The notes under the pieces were generated by a model. That model worked only from the letters and a program-made list of their open reading frames with translations, did no database searches and was not told the origin of the DNA. Made by a program: the position numbers and the translations under genes. Shown here piece after piece: positions 1 through 8,969 of a stretch of DNA of 64,000 nt (position 1 is its first letter; the number at the start of each line of letters is the position of its first letter). This DNA comes from Nitrospirota bacterium. Its GTDB lineage: Bacteria > Nitrospirota > UBA9217. The stretch is from positions 80,074 through 144,073 of the forward strand of contig JAOUEV010000003.1 in the NCBI GenBank assembly GCA_029858565.1, given 5' to 3'.

Positions 1-115
1 CGCCGGCGTAAAGGACTCGGGAGCGCTCATCCCCGGACATGGCGGTATCCTGGACCGCATGGACAGCATGCTGTTCGCCGCGCCGGTGCTCTATTATTAT
101 CTCAAGATGAGGTGA
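1..115 (+). CDS. cdsA: Phosphatidate cytidylyltransferase, C-terminal fragment
   Basis: Only the last 37 codons lie in the window, reading from base 2 to the TGA at 113-115. They contain the CdsA signature [19 protein letters not shown], the conserved cytoplasmic loop of the integral-membrane enzyme that makes CDP-diacylglycerol from phosphatidate and CTP for phospholipid synthesis. The following genes (dxr, rseP, ispG, proS) form the common bacterial cdsA-dxr-rseP cluster, which supports the call. The 5' part is outside the window. Confidence 0.9.
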   Translation, partial: AGVKDSGALIPGHGGILDRMDSMLFAAPVLYYYLKMR

Positions 116-119
116 AACA

Positions 120-152
120 GTGTGGAGTGCGGAGTGCGAAGTGCGGAGTAAA
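120..152. repeat. Degenerate GGAGTGC tandem arm between cdsA and dxr
   Basis: Three to four imperfect copies of a 7-8 nt unit (GGAGTGC/GAAGTGC) fill the gap between the cdsA stop and the dxr start. No matching inverted arm is visible, so this looks like half of the hairpin-type repeats seen elsewhere. The same unit recurs inside the AmgK-MurU-like gene near 22990-23030. Confidence 0.6.
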
Positions 153-157
153 AAGAC

Positions 158-1315
158 GTGAAGCGGATATCCATCCTCGGTTCCACCGGGTCCATCGGAA
201 CGTCGACGCTCGCGGTCGCGGAGCAGTTCCCTGACCGGTTCAAGGTCGTTGCCATTGCCGGCGGGAACAACAGCGAACTGCTCGAAGCGCAGATCAGGAA
301 ATTCCGGCCTTCCCTGGCGGCGATCGTGAGCGAACGGTCCGCTGCTGATCTCCGTGAACGGTGCAAAGACCTGCCGGTGCGCATCCTCTCGGGCGTCGAG
401 GGCATGATCGCGGTCGCGGCAGCCGACGAGGCGGACATCACGGTCTCGGCCATCGTGGGGACCGCGGGGCTTGTGCCGACCATGGCCGCGGTCCAGGCGG
501 GCAAGGATATCGCGCTGGCGAACAAGGAAGTGCTGGTCACGGCGGGCGAACTGGTCATGGAAGAATGCCGGACCCGCAACGTCCGCCTGTTCCCCGTGGA
601 CAGCGAGCACAGCGCCATATTCCAGAGCCTCCAGGCCGGTGAGCGGAAGGACGTGAAACGCCTGGTCCTCACGGCCTCGGGAGGCCCGTTCCGGAACCAC
701 TCTGCCGCGGACCTGGCAAAGGTGACGCTTCAGCAGGCCCTGAAGCACCCGAACTGGAACATGGGCAAGAAGATCACGATCGATTCCGCCACGCTCATGA
801 ACAAGGGGCTCGAGGTCATTGAGGCGCACTGGCTCTTTGGCGTGCGGCCCGAACAGATCAGCGTGCTGGTCCACGCACAGAGCATCATCCATTCGCTCGT
901 GGAGTTCCAGGACGGCTCCGTGATCGCCCAGCTCGGCATGCCTGACATGAAGGGGCCCATTGCCTATGCGCTTTCGTGGCCCCACCGGCTTCCCGACGTT
1001 TCACCGGGCCTCGATCTGGCGTCGATAGCGACGCTCACCTTCAAGGAGCCGGACCTCGAACTCTTCCCGTGCCTGGGATACGCATACGACGCCATCCGCA
1101 CCGGCGGAAGCATGCCCGCGGTCCTGTCGGCGGCGAACGAGGTGGCGGTCAAGTATTTTCTGGAAGAGAAGATCGGGTACCATGACATCGCGAGGACGAT
1201 CAAAGCGACCATGGACGCCCACCGCCCCGTGCAGTTCAAGACCGTGGAGGACGCGCTGAAAGCGGACCTCTGGGCACGGGGAGAAGCGGAGAAAATCATA
1301 GCAAGCAAGGATTAA
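158..1315 (+). CDS. dxr: 1-deoxy-D-xylulose 5-phosphate reductoisomerase
   Basis: 385 aa, the usual family length; catalyses the first committed step of the MEP isoprenoid pathway (DXP to MEP, NADPH-dependent, cytosolic). The N-terminus has the NADPH-binding GSTGSIGTS loop (residues 8-16). The metal/substrate motif VDSEHSAIFQ lies near residue 147 and is followed by TASGGPFR and the HPNWNMGKKITIDSATLMNK block near 197-216. The start is GTG, directly after a short repeat arm. It lies downstream of cdsA and upstream of rseP and ispG, so two MEP enzymes are in one cluster. The TAA stop falls inside the left arm of the next intergenic repeat. Confidence 0.96.
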   Translation: MKRISILGSTGSIGTSTLAVAEQFPDRFKVVAIAGGNNSELLEAQIRKFRPSLAAIVSERSAADLRERCKDLPVRILSGVEGMIAVAAADEADITVSAIVGTAGLVPTMAAVQAGKDIALANKEVLVTAGELVMEECRTRNVRLFPVDSEHSAIFQSLQAGERKDVKRLVLTASGGPFRNHSAADLAKVTLQQALKHPNWNMGKKITIDSATLMNKGLEVIEAHWLFGVRPEQISVLVHAQSIIHSLVEFQDGSVIAQLGMPDMKGPIAYALSWPHRLPDVSPGLDLASIATLTFKEPDLELFPCLGYAYDAIRTGGSMPAVLSAANEVAVKYFLEEKIGYHDIARTIKATMDAHRPVQFKTVEDALKADLWARGEAEKIIASKD

Positions 1316-1388
1316 AGGAGTAAAGGATTAATAGGATTAAGGTGATGTACCGGTAATCCTCGTAATCCTCTAATCCTGTAATCCTGGT
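1307..1388. repeat. Intergenic inverted repeat, AGGATTA family (dxr-rseP)
   Basis: The left arm (about 1307-1342) holds three AGGATTA-like units; the right arm (about 1350-1387) holds four TAATCCT units; the loop is about 8 nt. The arm includes the dxr stop codon, so the repeat abuts or overwrites the gene end. A second copy of this family lies at 50913-51008. It would form a long imperfect hairpin in the dxr-rseP transcript. Confidence 0.8.
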
Positions 1389-1402
1389 TTTCTGGAGGTT
1401 TC

Positions 1403-2686
1403 ATGACTTTAGTCTATTTTCTTATTGTGATCGGCATTCTCGTGTTCGTGCATGAGCTGGGACACTTCATCACCGCCAAGCGCGCAGGCGTGCGGGTGGA
1501 GAAGTTCTCGCTCGGCATGGGGCCGAAGCTTTTCGGATACAAGAAGGGCGACACGGAGTATGTGCTGTCCGCGCTGCCGCTGGGCGGGTACGTGAAGATG
1601 GCTGGCGAGAATCCCGATGAAGAACCGACCGGCGCGCCTGACGAGTTCCACTCCAAGACCGTATGGCAGCGCGCCAAGATCGCCGCGGCGGGGTCGCTCA
1701 CGAACATCGTGCTCGCGTTCGTCCTGATGCCGCTGGTTTATATGGTCGGCACCTATGCCGAGGGACCTGCCAAGGTCGGATTCGTGGAAAAGGGTTCACC
1801 TGCCGCCAAGGCGGGATTCCTGGCCGGCGACGTGATCACCGAGATCAACAACCGGACCATTTCCGACTGGACCAAGGCGTTATCCCTCATAGCCGTGAAT
1901 CCCGACACCGATGTGACCGTAACACTTGAGCGGGGGAGCGAGAAGAAGGTGCTGACGCTCAGACCGGAAGCGGCAACAGAGCTCAGGATCGGCACCGCGG
2001 GTCTCATGCCGGACATGCCGGCCGAGATCGGCAGGCTGCGGTCAGGTTTGCCCGCTGAAAAGTCCGGCTTGAAGGTGAATGACAAGATCCTGGCTGTCGA
2101 CAATGTCACGATCTACCACTGGAACCAGTTCTCCCTTGCGGTAAAGGAGAGCGGGGGCAAGGCGCTGAACCTCAGGATCGAGCGTGCGGGGAAACGGCAG
2201 GATATGACCATTATCCCGGTCATGGATAGCGGAAGATACGTGATCGGTGTGGAGCCCTATATCCGCTATGTGTTCAAGAAGTTTGGCTTCTTCGAATCCA
2301 TCCGGCTCGGATTCACCAAGACGCTCGAGACCGCGGACCTGACGTTCATCACCCTCAAGAAGCTCCTGTCCTTTGGACTTTCGATCAAGACCCTGGGCGG
2401 TCCGGTGATGATAGCCCAGATGTCCGGAGCTGCCGCAGCGGCCGGTCTTTCGGCCTTTATCGCCCTCATGGCGACCATCAGCCTGTCGCTCGGCATGCTG
2501 AACCTGCTTCCGATCCCGGTGCTGGACGGCGGCATGCTGCTGTTCCTGGCCATCGAGGCCGTGCGCAAGAAGCCCATGAGCCAACGGGTCATGGAAGTGA
2601 GCCAGGGGATCGGCGCCGCGCTCCTGATCACGCTGATCGCGGTGGTATCGTACAATGATGTGATGCGGTTGTTCTTCAATAAATAG
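1403..2686 (+). CDS. rseP: RIP/site-2 zinc metalloprotease RseP
   Basis: 427 aa inner-membrane protease of the M50 family, which cleaves transmembrane substrates such as anti-sigma factors. The first membrane segment carries the zinc motif HELGH at residues 17-21. The third ligand region NLLPIPVLDGG lies near residue 370 and is followed by a last membrane helix. Two PDZ-like segments lie between, about residues 110-190 and 200-285. Start is ATG with GGAGG about 5 nt upstream. Placement after cdsA-dxr is typical for rseP. Its actual substrate cannot be told from this window. Confidence 0.95.
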   Translation: MTLVYFLIVIGILVFVHELGHFITAKRAGVRVEKFSLGMGPKLFGYKKGDTEYVLSALPLGGYVKMAGENPDEEPTGAPDEFHSKTVWQRAKIAAAGSLTNIVLAFVLMPLVYMVGTYAEGPAKVGFVEKGSPAAKAGFLAGDVITEINNRTISDWTKALSLIAVNPDTDVTVTLERGSEKKVLTLRPEAATELRIGTAGLMPDMPAEIGRLRSGLPAEKSGLKVNDKILAVDNVTIYHWNQFSLAVKESGGKALNLRIERAGKRQDMTIIPVMDSGRYVIGVEPYIRYVFKKFGFFESIRLGFTKTLETADLTFITLKKLLSFGLSIKTLGGPVMIAQMSGAAAAAGLSAFIALMATISLSLGMLNLLPIPVLDGGMLLFLAIEAVRKKPMSQRVMEVSQGIGAALLITLIAVVSYNDVMRLFFNK

Positions 2687-2692
2687 AGGCAG

Positions 2693-3781
2693 ATGAATCC
2701 CATTCCCCGAAAAAAAACCCGTCAGATCAGCGTAGGCCCGGTGAAGATCGGCTGGGGCGCGCCGGTGGTCGTGCAGTCCATGTGCAACACCGACACGCGC
2801 GATGCCGCTGCCACGATCGGTCAGATCAACCGGCTGCAGGCGGTCGGGTGCGAGCTTGTGCGGCTTGCGGTCCCTGATGAGGATGCTGCACGGACGCTCG
2901 GAAGGATCAAGCAGGGTACGACCATGCCGCTGATCGCGGACATTCACTTCAGCCATACGCTGGCTTTGGAAGCGATCAAGCAGGGCGTGGACGGGCTCAG
3001 GATCAATCCCGGGAACATCGGCGGCAAGGACAAAGTGAGCGAGGTCGTTGCAGCATGCAGGGACCGGAACATCCCGATCCGGATCGGCGTGAACGCGGGC
3101 TCGCTGGAAAAACATCTGCTCGAAAAATACGGCCATCCCACGCCCGAGGCAATTGTTGAGAGCGCCTTCGGCCATATCCGCATCCTTGAAGAGCTTGATT
3201 ATCAGAACATCAAGGTCTCGCTCAAGGCATCGGACGTGCTGACCACGGTTGAATCCTACCGGTTGTTCTCGAAACGATCCGATTATTCGGTGCATATCGG
3301 CATTTCCGAGGCAGGCACACTTCACTCGGGAACGATCAAGTCCAGTGTCGGTCTGGGCATTCTCCTGTCCGAAGGCATCGGCGACACCATGCGGGTATCG
3401 CTTACGGCCGATCCGGTCGAGGAGGTCCGCGTTGCTTACGAGATCCTGAAGTCACTCAGGATCCGGCAGCGGGGCGTGAACATCATCTCCTGCCCCACCT
3501 GCGGCAGGACGGAGATCGATATTATCGGCCTGGCCGAGACCGTGGAAAAGCGGCTCAGCCATATCACCGAACCGCTCACCGTGGCGGTAATGGGCTGCGT
3601 GGTGAACGGGCCGGGCGAAGCGCGCGAGGCCGACATCGGCATCGCCGGCGGCAAGGGAACCGGTCTCCTGTTCAAGCATGGGGAGATCGTGAAGAAGTTC
3701 GATGAGAAGGAACTGGCGGATGTGCTGGTGAGGGAAGTGGAAAAGATCGTGAGGGAGAAAGAATCGTCTCGTTGTGATTGA
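2693..3781 (+). CDS. ispG: 4-hydroxy-3-methylbut-2-en-1-yl diphosphate synthase
   Basis: 362 aa; converts MEcPP to HMBPP, the penultimate MEP-pathway step, with a [4Fe-4S] cluster. The cluster ligands are visible: Cys267 and Cys270 in CPTCGRTE, Cys302 in MGCVVNGPGEA, and Glu309 as the expected fourth ligand. The N-terminal TIM-barrel block starts near the VGPVKIG and VQSMCNTDT motifs. The gene begins 6 nt after the rseP stop, so it is co-transcribed with dxr-rseP. The length matches the short bacterial form without the extra plant-type domain. Confidence 0.96.
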   Translation: MNPIPRKKTRQISVGPVKIGWGAPVVVQSMCNTDTRDAAATIGQINRLQAVGCELVRLAVPDEDAARTLGRIKQGTTMPLIADIHFSHTLALEAIKQGVDGLRINPGNIGGKDKVSEVVAACRDRNIPIRIGVNAGSLEKHLLEKYGHPTPEAIVESAFGHIRILEELDYQNIKVSLKASDVLTTVESYRLFSKRSDYSVHIGISEAGTLHSGTIKSSVGLGILLSEGIGDTMRVSLTADPVEEVRVAYEILKSLRIRQRGVNIISCPTCGRTEIDIIGLAETVEKRLSHITEPLTVAVMGCVVNGPGEAREADIGIAGGKGTGLLFKHGEIVKKFDEKELADVLVREVEKIVREKESSRCD

Positions 3782-3813
3782 CAGGAATCGGGGCAACTCG
3801 GATAATAACTGCC

Positions 3814-4104
3814 ATGGGAATCGACGAACTTATAAAAGATAAACGAACTGAAATCCTCCGCATCGCCGAGAAGCACGGTGCCTACAATGTCCGTATTTTC
3901 GGGTCAGTAGCCCGCGGCGAAGCAGGCCCTGCCAGCGACATTGACATCCTGGTCGAGGTGGGGCAAAAGCATTCGTCCTTTTTCCCCGGCGGTCTTGTCG
4001 CTGATCTCGAAGAGCTCCTCGGCCGGCGTGTGGATGTGGTCACCGTGAAGGGATTGAACAAGTTTCTCCGCGATCGGGTGCTGAGGGAGGCTGTGGCGCT
4101 TTGA
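3814..4104 (+). CDS. MNT-type nucleotidyltransferase (HepT-partner antitoxin family)
   Basis: 96 aa minimal nucleotidyltransferase. The signature GSX10DXD is complete: Gly30-Ser31, Asp42 and Asp44. Proteins of this size are the antitoxin (MntA) of HEPN/MNT systems; in characterised pairs the antitoxin AMPylates the HEPN toxin. I chose ATG 3814 over an upstream in-frame start because it matches the family N-terminus. The next reading frame overlaps its stop and is a HepT remnant, so the pair is present but its toxin half is broken. Confidence 0.85.
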   Translation: MGIDELIKDKRTEILRIAEKHGAYNVRIFGSVARGEAGPASDIDILVEVGQKHSSFFPGGLVADLEELLGRRVDVVTVKGLNKFLRDRVLREAVAL

Positions 4105-4305
4105 AGGACGATCGTATCTACCTTTAAACTCAAACACCCTGAAATCGATTGGAGAAACATCTCGGGATTTCGCAACGTAGTAGTTCACGACTATCTCGGC
4201 ATAGACGTTGAGCAAGTCTGGGATATTGTCGAACGTGATTTGCCGAAGCTGAATGCCGCGGTTAACGCAATGATCAGCGAATTAGGCGATCCTGCCACGA
4301 AGTAA
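4101..4305 (+). pseudogene. HepT-like (DUF86/HEPN) toxin remnant with internal deletion
   Basis: A TTG start overlaps the end of the MNT gene and reads LKDDRIYL before a TAA at 4125-4127, the typical HepT N-terminus. From 4126 the third-position frame continues as KLKHPEIDWRNISGFRN and on to the TAA at 4303-4305, the typical HepT C-terminal half. It includes the RNase motif RX4HXY (RNVVVHDY). The roughly 60 residues of helices that normally join these parts are missing and the two pieces are in different frames. The HEPN active-site motif is intact but the fold cannot be complete, so the toxin is very likely dead. Confidence 0.8.
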
Positions 4306-4347
4306 AGCCATTCATTGATAATGAAATAAGCTGGAAGTGGAGGTTGT

Positions 4348-6042
<1,695 letters not shown>

Positions 6043-6091
6043 GGACGTGACACGTGATGCGTATGACGTGGAGCGTAAGGGGTACGGGGAA

Positions 6092-6346
6092 ATGCAGGAG
6101 CAGGACCTAGCGAAGATCAGAGCAATCATAGAAGAGCGGAACGTCCGTTATGCTCCCAAGGGAGGCAGCGTTACCCTTGCGGGTATCGAGGGCGGGACCG
6201 TGAAGATCGCGCCTGCGGGATTCTGCTGGCGGTGACATGTGACCCGTATAGCCCTGGTCGAGGGCTTGCAGGAAAAGTTGAAAAAGGAGTTTCCCTGGGT
6301 TGAACAGGTCATTGTGATCAACCTGGATAAGACAAAAAAAGCTTGA
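6092..6346 (+). CDS. NifU-like domain protein, probable selenoprotein (in-frame TGA = Sec48)
   Basis: 84 codons if TGA at 6233-6235 is read through. The fold family is the NifU C-terminal domain, an iron-sulfur cluster scaffold/carrier. Residues before the TGA (KGGSVTLAGIEGGTVKIAPAGFCWR) match the family up to its first cluster Cys (Cys45). The family motif is CxxC, and the TGA occupies the second Cys position, giving CWR-U. The reading frame stays open after it and encodes the expected C-terminal helix and strand (LVEGLQEKLKKEFPWVEQV) to TGA 6344-6346. A SECIS-like hairpin follows (separate entry). ATG 6092 is preceded by a GGGGA. The alternative is a truncated gene with a nonsense mutation, but the hairpin and the exact position argue against it. 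Confidence 0.75.
6246..6269 (+). promoter_or_regulatory. SECIS-like hairpin downstream of the in-frame TGA
   Basis: Six perfect pairs (AGCCCT 6250-6255 with AGGGCT 6261-6266) close a five-base loop GGUCG. Three more pairs extend the stem below a one-base bulge (6246-6248 with 6267-6269). The loop begins 20 nt after the TGA. In E. coli fdhF the UGA is followed after 18 nt by a loop starting GGUC, the SelB contact. Spacing, stem and loop here fit the published bacterial SECIS rules (spacing of tens of nt, G early in a small apical loop). Confidence 0.72.
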
Positions 6347-6400
6347 ATTTCAAGGACAAAGTTCCTATAATTAAATTCGTCATCGGAGGGAGCGCAACCC

Positions 6401-6628
6401 ATGGACGAGTCTATCAAGATCTCGCTTACGCCCCAGCAGAGCGCGGAGATCAAGAAACAGATCGGATTCGAACTTACCGAGATATACCTCACCAAACGTT
6501 CACTGAACAAGCTTCGTGTCTTCCGGCTGCGCCTGAGCGAGGAACAGCAGGAGCAGATCACCGAGGCTTGGGGTCAAAAGGTGAAAGAATTGACCGTGAC
6601 CCGCTCAGTCGCCACCCGGATAATGTAA
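6401..6628 (+). CDS. Small hypothetical protein
   Basis: 75 aa, not recognised. The start ATG is preceded by GGAGGGAG about 10 nt upstream. The product is basic, hydrophilic and probably mostly alpha-helical, with no membrane segment or Cys. It sits between the NifU-like selenoprotein and a small lipoprotein, all on the same strand. No function can be assigned from the sequence. Confidence 0.55.
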   Translation: MDESIKISLTPQQSAEIKKQIGFELTEIYLTKRSLNKLRVFRLRLSEEQQEQITEAWGQKVKELTVTRSVATRIM

Positions 6629-6707
6629 TTGAGAGAATGATCGCGCCGCGCAAGGGGCGCGCAGGTTTATTGTTGGTCCAGACCGAATGCGAAGGGAGGT
6701 GATTCCT

Positions 6708-6908
6708 GTGAAAAAGGCATTTTCGCTCCTGCTTTCATTGGTTATTGTTGCTACATTTGTCATGATCGGCTGTGAGAAGAAGCCCGAACCCCCGAAGCCG
6801 GCCCCGGCTCCGGCGGTAACGCCTCCTCCACCGCCCCCGGCTCCGGCACCTGCTCCGGCTCCCGCGCCGAAGCCTGCCCCGGCCCCCGCAAAACCGGCAA
6901 AGAAGTAG
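6708..6908 (+). CDS. Small Pro/Ala-rich lipoprotein
   Basis: 66 aa from GTG 6708, chosen because GGGAGGTG lies 5-10 nt upstream; an ATG at 6687 is in frame but lacks this. The signal peptide (KKAFSLLLSLVIVATFVMIGC) ends in a lipobox-like MIGC. The mature part is almost entirely PAPAP/PPPP repeats with a few Lys, a low-complexity spacer expected to be extended in the periplasm. No enzymatic domain is visible. A strong terminator follows. Confidence 0.7.
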   Translation: MKKAFSLLLSLVIVATFVMIGCEKKPEPPKPAPAPAVTPPPPPPAPAPAPAPAPKPAPAPAKPAKK

Positions 6909-6942
6909 CGGTCCGCGGGATGTACAGTATGGCGATCAGCTC

Positions 6943-6967
6943 AAGGCCCCCATATGGGGGCCTTTTC
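6943..6967 (+). terminator. Rho-independent terminator after the small lipoprotein gene
   Basis: A nine-pair stem (AAGGCCCCC with GGGGGCCTT) with a four-base loop is followed by a TTTT-rich tract. It separates the 6.1-6.9 kb genes from the pilus ATPase gene. Confidence 0.9.
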
Positions 6968-7090
6968 TTTCGATGGTGTCGGTGGGAGTCCGACTTGGAA
7001 GCAGTGGAAACCGGGATGCCGGAGGGTGTGATGCTCCGGGACCACGGTGTCCCTTGCTGGCAGTCTCTACGCGAACGTGCGGGAATCCCT
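6968..7090 (+). other. Structured leader before the pilB/gspE-like gene
   Basis: About 120 nt between the terminator and the ATG at 7091. Two GC-rich hairpins are visible: CCGGAG...CTCCGG around 7018-7039, followed directly by GGGAC...GTCCC around 7038-7053. I compared it with c-di-GMP (GEMM) riboswitches, which often precede pilus genes in deltaproteobacteria, and did not see their core motifs. It could be an unrecognised regulatory leader or ordinary GC-rich sequence. Confidence 0.3.
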
Positions 7091-8887
7091 ATGAACAAAC
7101 TGACAACGGACATTCTGTGCGATATCCTGCTCAAAGCCAAGGAGATCACGGCCGAACAGGCGCGGGAGATCAAGCTCAAACAGGACCATCAGCGCATGAA
7201 GATCCTGCGCTCCCGGGGCGAATCGGTCCACCGCGGCAGGGTGCATCTCGAGGAGGAGGTGTCGGCCATCGAGGTCGCGGCATCCTTTGAATTTCCGTCA
7301 GCGGCTGCAGCAGGAAGGGTGCTGAACGAGGACACGGTGACCGAGATCGTGGCTCGCCACGCGGGCCTGCCCTTTCGCAAGATCGACCCCCTGAAGCTCA
7401 ATCCGGAGATAATCACCCAGATCCTGTCCCGGGCGTTCGCCCGAAAGAACACCGCCGTTCCCATCGAGCGGACCGACGACCAGCTCGTTGTTGCCGTCGC
7501 CGATCCCTACAACCTCGAAGTGGTCGAGAACATCGGGCGCATGGGCTACAAGGTGGCGCGTGTCATGTCGCCCAAATCGGACCTGGTCAAGATCATCACC
7601 GAGTTCTACGGATTCCGTTCGTCGGTGAGCGCCGCCGCCAAGGAGATCTCCGGCGAGGTGGACCTGGGAAACCTCGAGCAGTTCGTCAAGATGAAGGCCG
7701 TGTCCGAGATCGAGGCCACGGACAAGCATATCGTGAACGCCGTGGAGTTCCTGTTCCGGTACGCTTTTGACCAGCGGGCAAGCGACATCCACATCGAGCC
7801 AAAACGGGAGACCTCGGAAGTGCGCCTCCGGATCGACGGAATGCTCCATTCGATCCACAAAGTGCCCCGCCAGATCCACCCGGCGCTCGTTTCCCGCGTC
7901 AAAATGCTGTCGCGCATGGATATCGCCGAGAAGCGCAGGCCCCAGGACGGACGCATCAAGACCGAGTACAAGGGCAGGGAGGTCGAGCTTCGCGTGTCGA
8001 CCATGCCGGTCGCGTTCGGCGAGAAGGTCGTGGTCAGGATCTTCGATCCCGATGTGCTGCTCCAGGACCTGGAAGAGCTGGGATTCGCGCCCCGGGAATA
8101 TGAGCTTTTCCGTTCGTTCATTGCCCGGCCCCACGGCATCGTGCTGGTGACCGGGCCGACGGGAAGCGGCAAGACCACGACGCTCTACTCGGCGCTCAAG
8201 ACCATTGCCGTGCCGGAAGTGAACGTGGTCACCATCGAGGACCCGATCGAAATGGTCCATGACCGGTTCAACCAGGTGGCGGTCCAGCCCCAGATCGGGG
8301 TGACCTTCGGCAGCACGCTCAGGACGATCCTCCGCCAGGACCCGGACATCATCATGGTGGGCGAGATCCGGGACCTGGAAACCGCAGAGAACGCGGTGCA
8401 GGCAGCCCTGACCGGCCACCTGGTGTTCTCCACGCTGCATACGAACGACGCGGCGAGCGCTGTGACACGGCTCCTGGACCTCGGTCTCCCCGCCTATCTG
8501 ATAGCATCGACCGTGATCGGGATCATGGCCCAGCGGCTGGTCCGCAAGGTGTGCAAACATTGCGAGCGGACCTATGAGCTGCTGCCCGAGGAGGCTGAAG
8601 CGGTCGGGCTCACGTCGGACTCGCGCAAGCCGGTGACGGTGAAATACGGCGAAGGATGCGCGCAGTGCCGGGGAACGGGCTACCTGGGCAGAAGCGGCAT
8701 CTACGAAGTCATGGAAGTGAACGAGAAAGTACGCCCGCTCATCACCGAGAAGGTGGATGCAGACCGCATTAAAAAGACCGCTGTCGGCGACGGCATGGTT
8801 ACCCTGCGCGCGGCGGCGGTGCACAAGATGATTGAGGGTGAGACCACCTTTGACGAGGTCATCCGGGTAACAGGGGAGAAGATTTGA
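7091..8887 (+). CDS. Type II secretion / type IV pilus assembly ATPase (GspE/PilB family)
   Basis: 598 aa from ATG 7091; an open frame extends upstream through the terminator region but has no family similarity. The N-terminal part (about 60-200) resembles the MshEN/T2SSE_N domain. The motor domain has Walker A GPTGSGKTTT at 355-364, an Asp box, Walker B-like PDIIMVGEIRD and the His box around STLHTNDA. Four Cys (CKHC near 488 and CAQC near 523) form the usual zinc site. The protein powers pilin or pseudopilin polymerisation at the inner membrane. No other pilus gene is in the window, so PilB and GspE cannot be told apart. Confidence 0.9.
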   Translation: MNKLTTDILCDILLKAKEITAEQAREIKLKQDHQRMKILRSRGESVHRGRVHLEEEVSAIEVAASFEFPSAAAAGRVLNEDTVTEIVARHAGLPFRKIDPLKLNPEIITQILSRAFARKNTAVPIERTDDQLVVAVADPYNLEVVENIGRMGYKVARVMSPKSDLVKIITEFYGFRSSVSAAAKEISGEVDLGNLEQFVKMKAVSEIEATDKHIVNAVEFLFRYAFDQRASDIHIEPKRETSEVRLRIDGMLHSIHKVPRQIHPALVSRVKMLSRMDIAEKRRPQDGRIKTEYKGREVELRVSTMPVAFGEKVVVRIFDPDVLLQDLEELGFAPREYELFRSFIARPHGIVLVTGPTGSGKTTTLYSALKTIAVPEVNVVTIEDPIEMVHDRFNQVAVQPQIGVTFGSTLRTILRQDPDIIMVGEIRDLETAENAVQAALTGHLVFSTLHTNDAASAVTRLLDLGLPAYLIASTVIGIMAQRLVRKVCKHCERTYELLPEEAEAVGLTSDSRKPVTVKYGEGCAQCRGTGYLGRSGIYEVMEVNEKVRPLITEKVDADRIKKTAVGDGMVTLRAAAVHKMIEGETTFDEVIRVTGEKI

Positions 8888-8930
8888 GAAGCGTGAGGCG
8901 TAAGTGGTAAGGGGTAAGGGGTAAACAGGA
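8888..8930. repeat. Degenerate GTGAGGCGTAAGG tandem arm
   Basis: Low-complexity purine-rich units (GCGTGAGGCGTAAG, GTAAGGGGTAAGGGG) follow the ATPase stop codon. Related single-arm copies lie at 6043-6085 and 12100-12160. No opposite arm is visible. Confidence 0.5.
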
Positions 8931-8969
8931 TCGACCCCCCGCAGCTCGGCAGGATCGACCGTATAATTT

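Noticed and set aside
6968..7090. c-di-GMP (GEMM-I/II) riboswitch
   Set aside because: The conserved core motifs and the receptor loop are not found.
6920..7090. Upstream extension of the pilus ATPase to 6920
   Set aside because: It would read through the terminator at 6943-6967, and the added residues have no family match.
8962..8967. TATAAT as the promoter of the CNNM/CorC gene
   Set aside because: It ends 2 nt before the ATG and has no -35 partner, so transcripts would start inside the gene.
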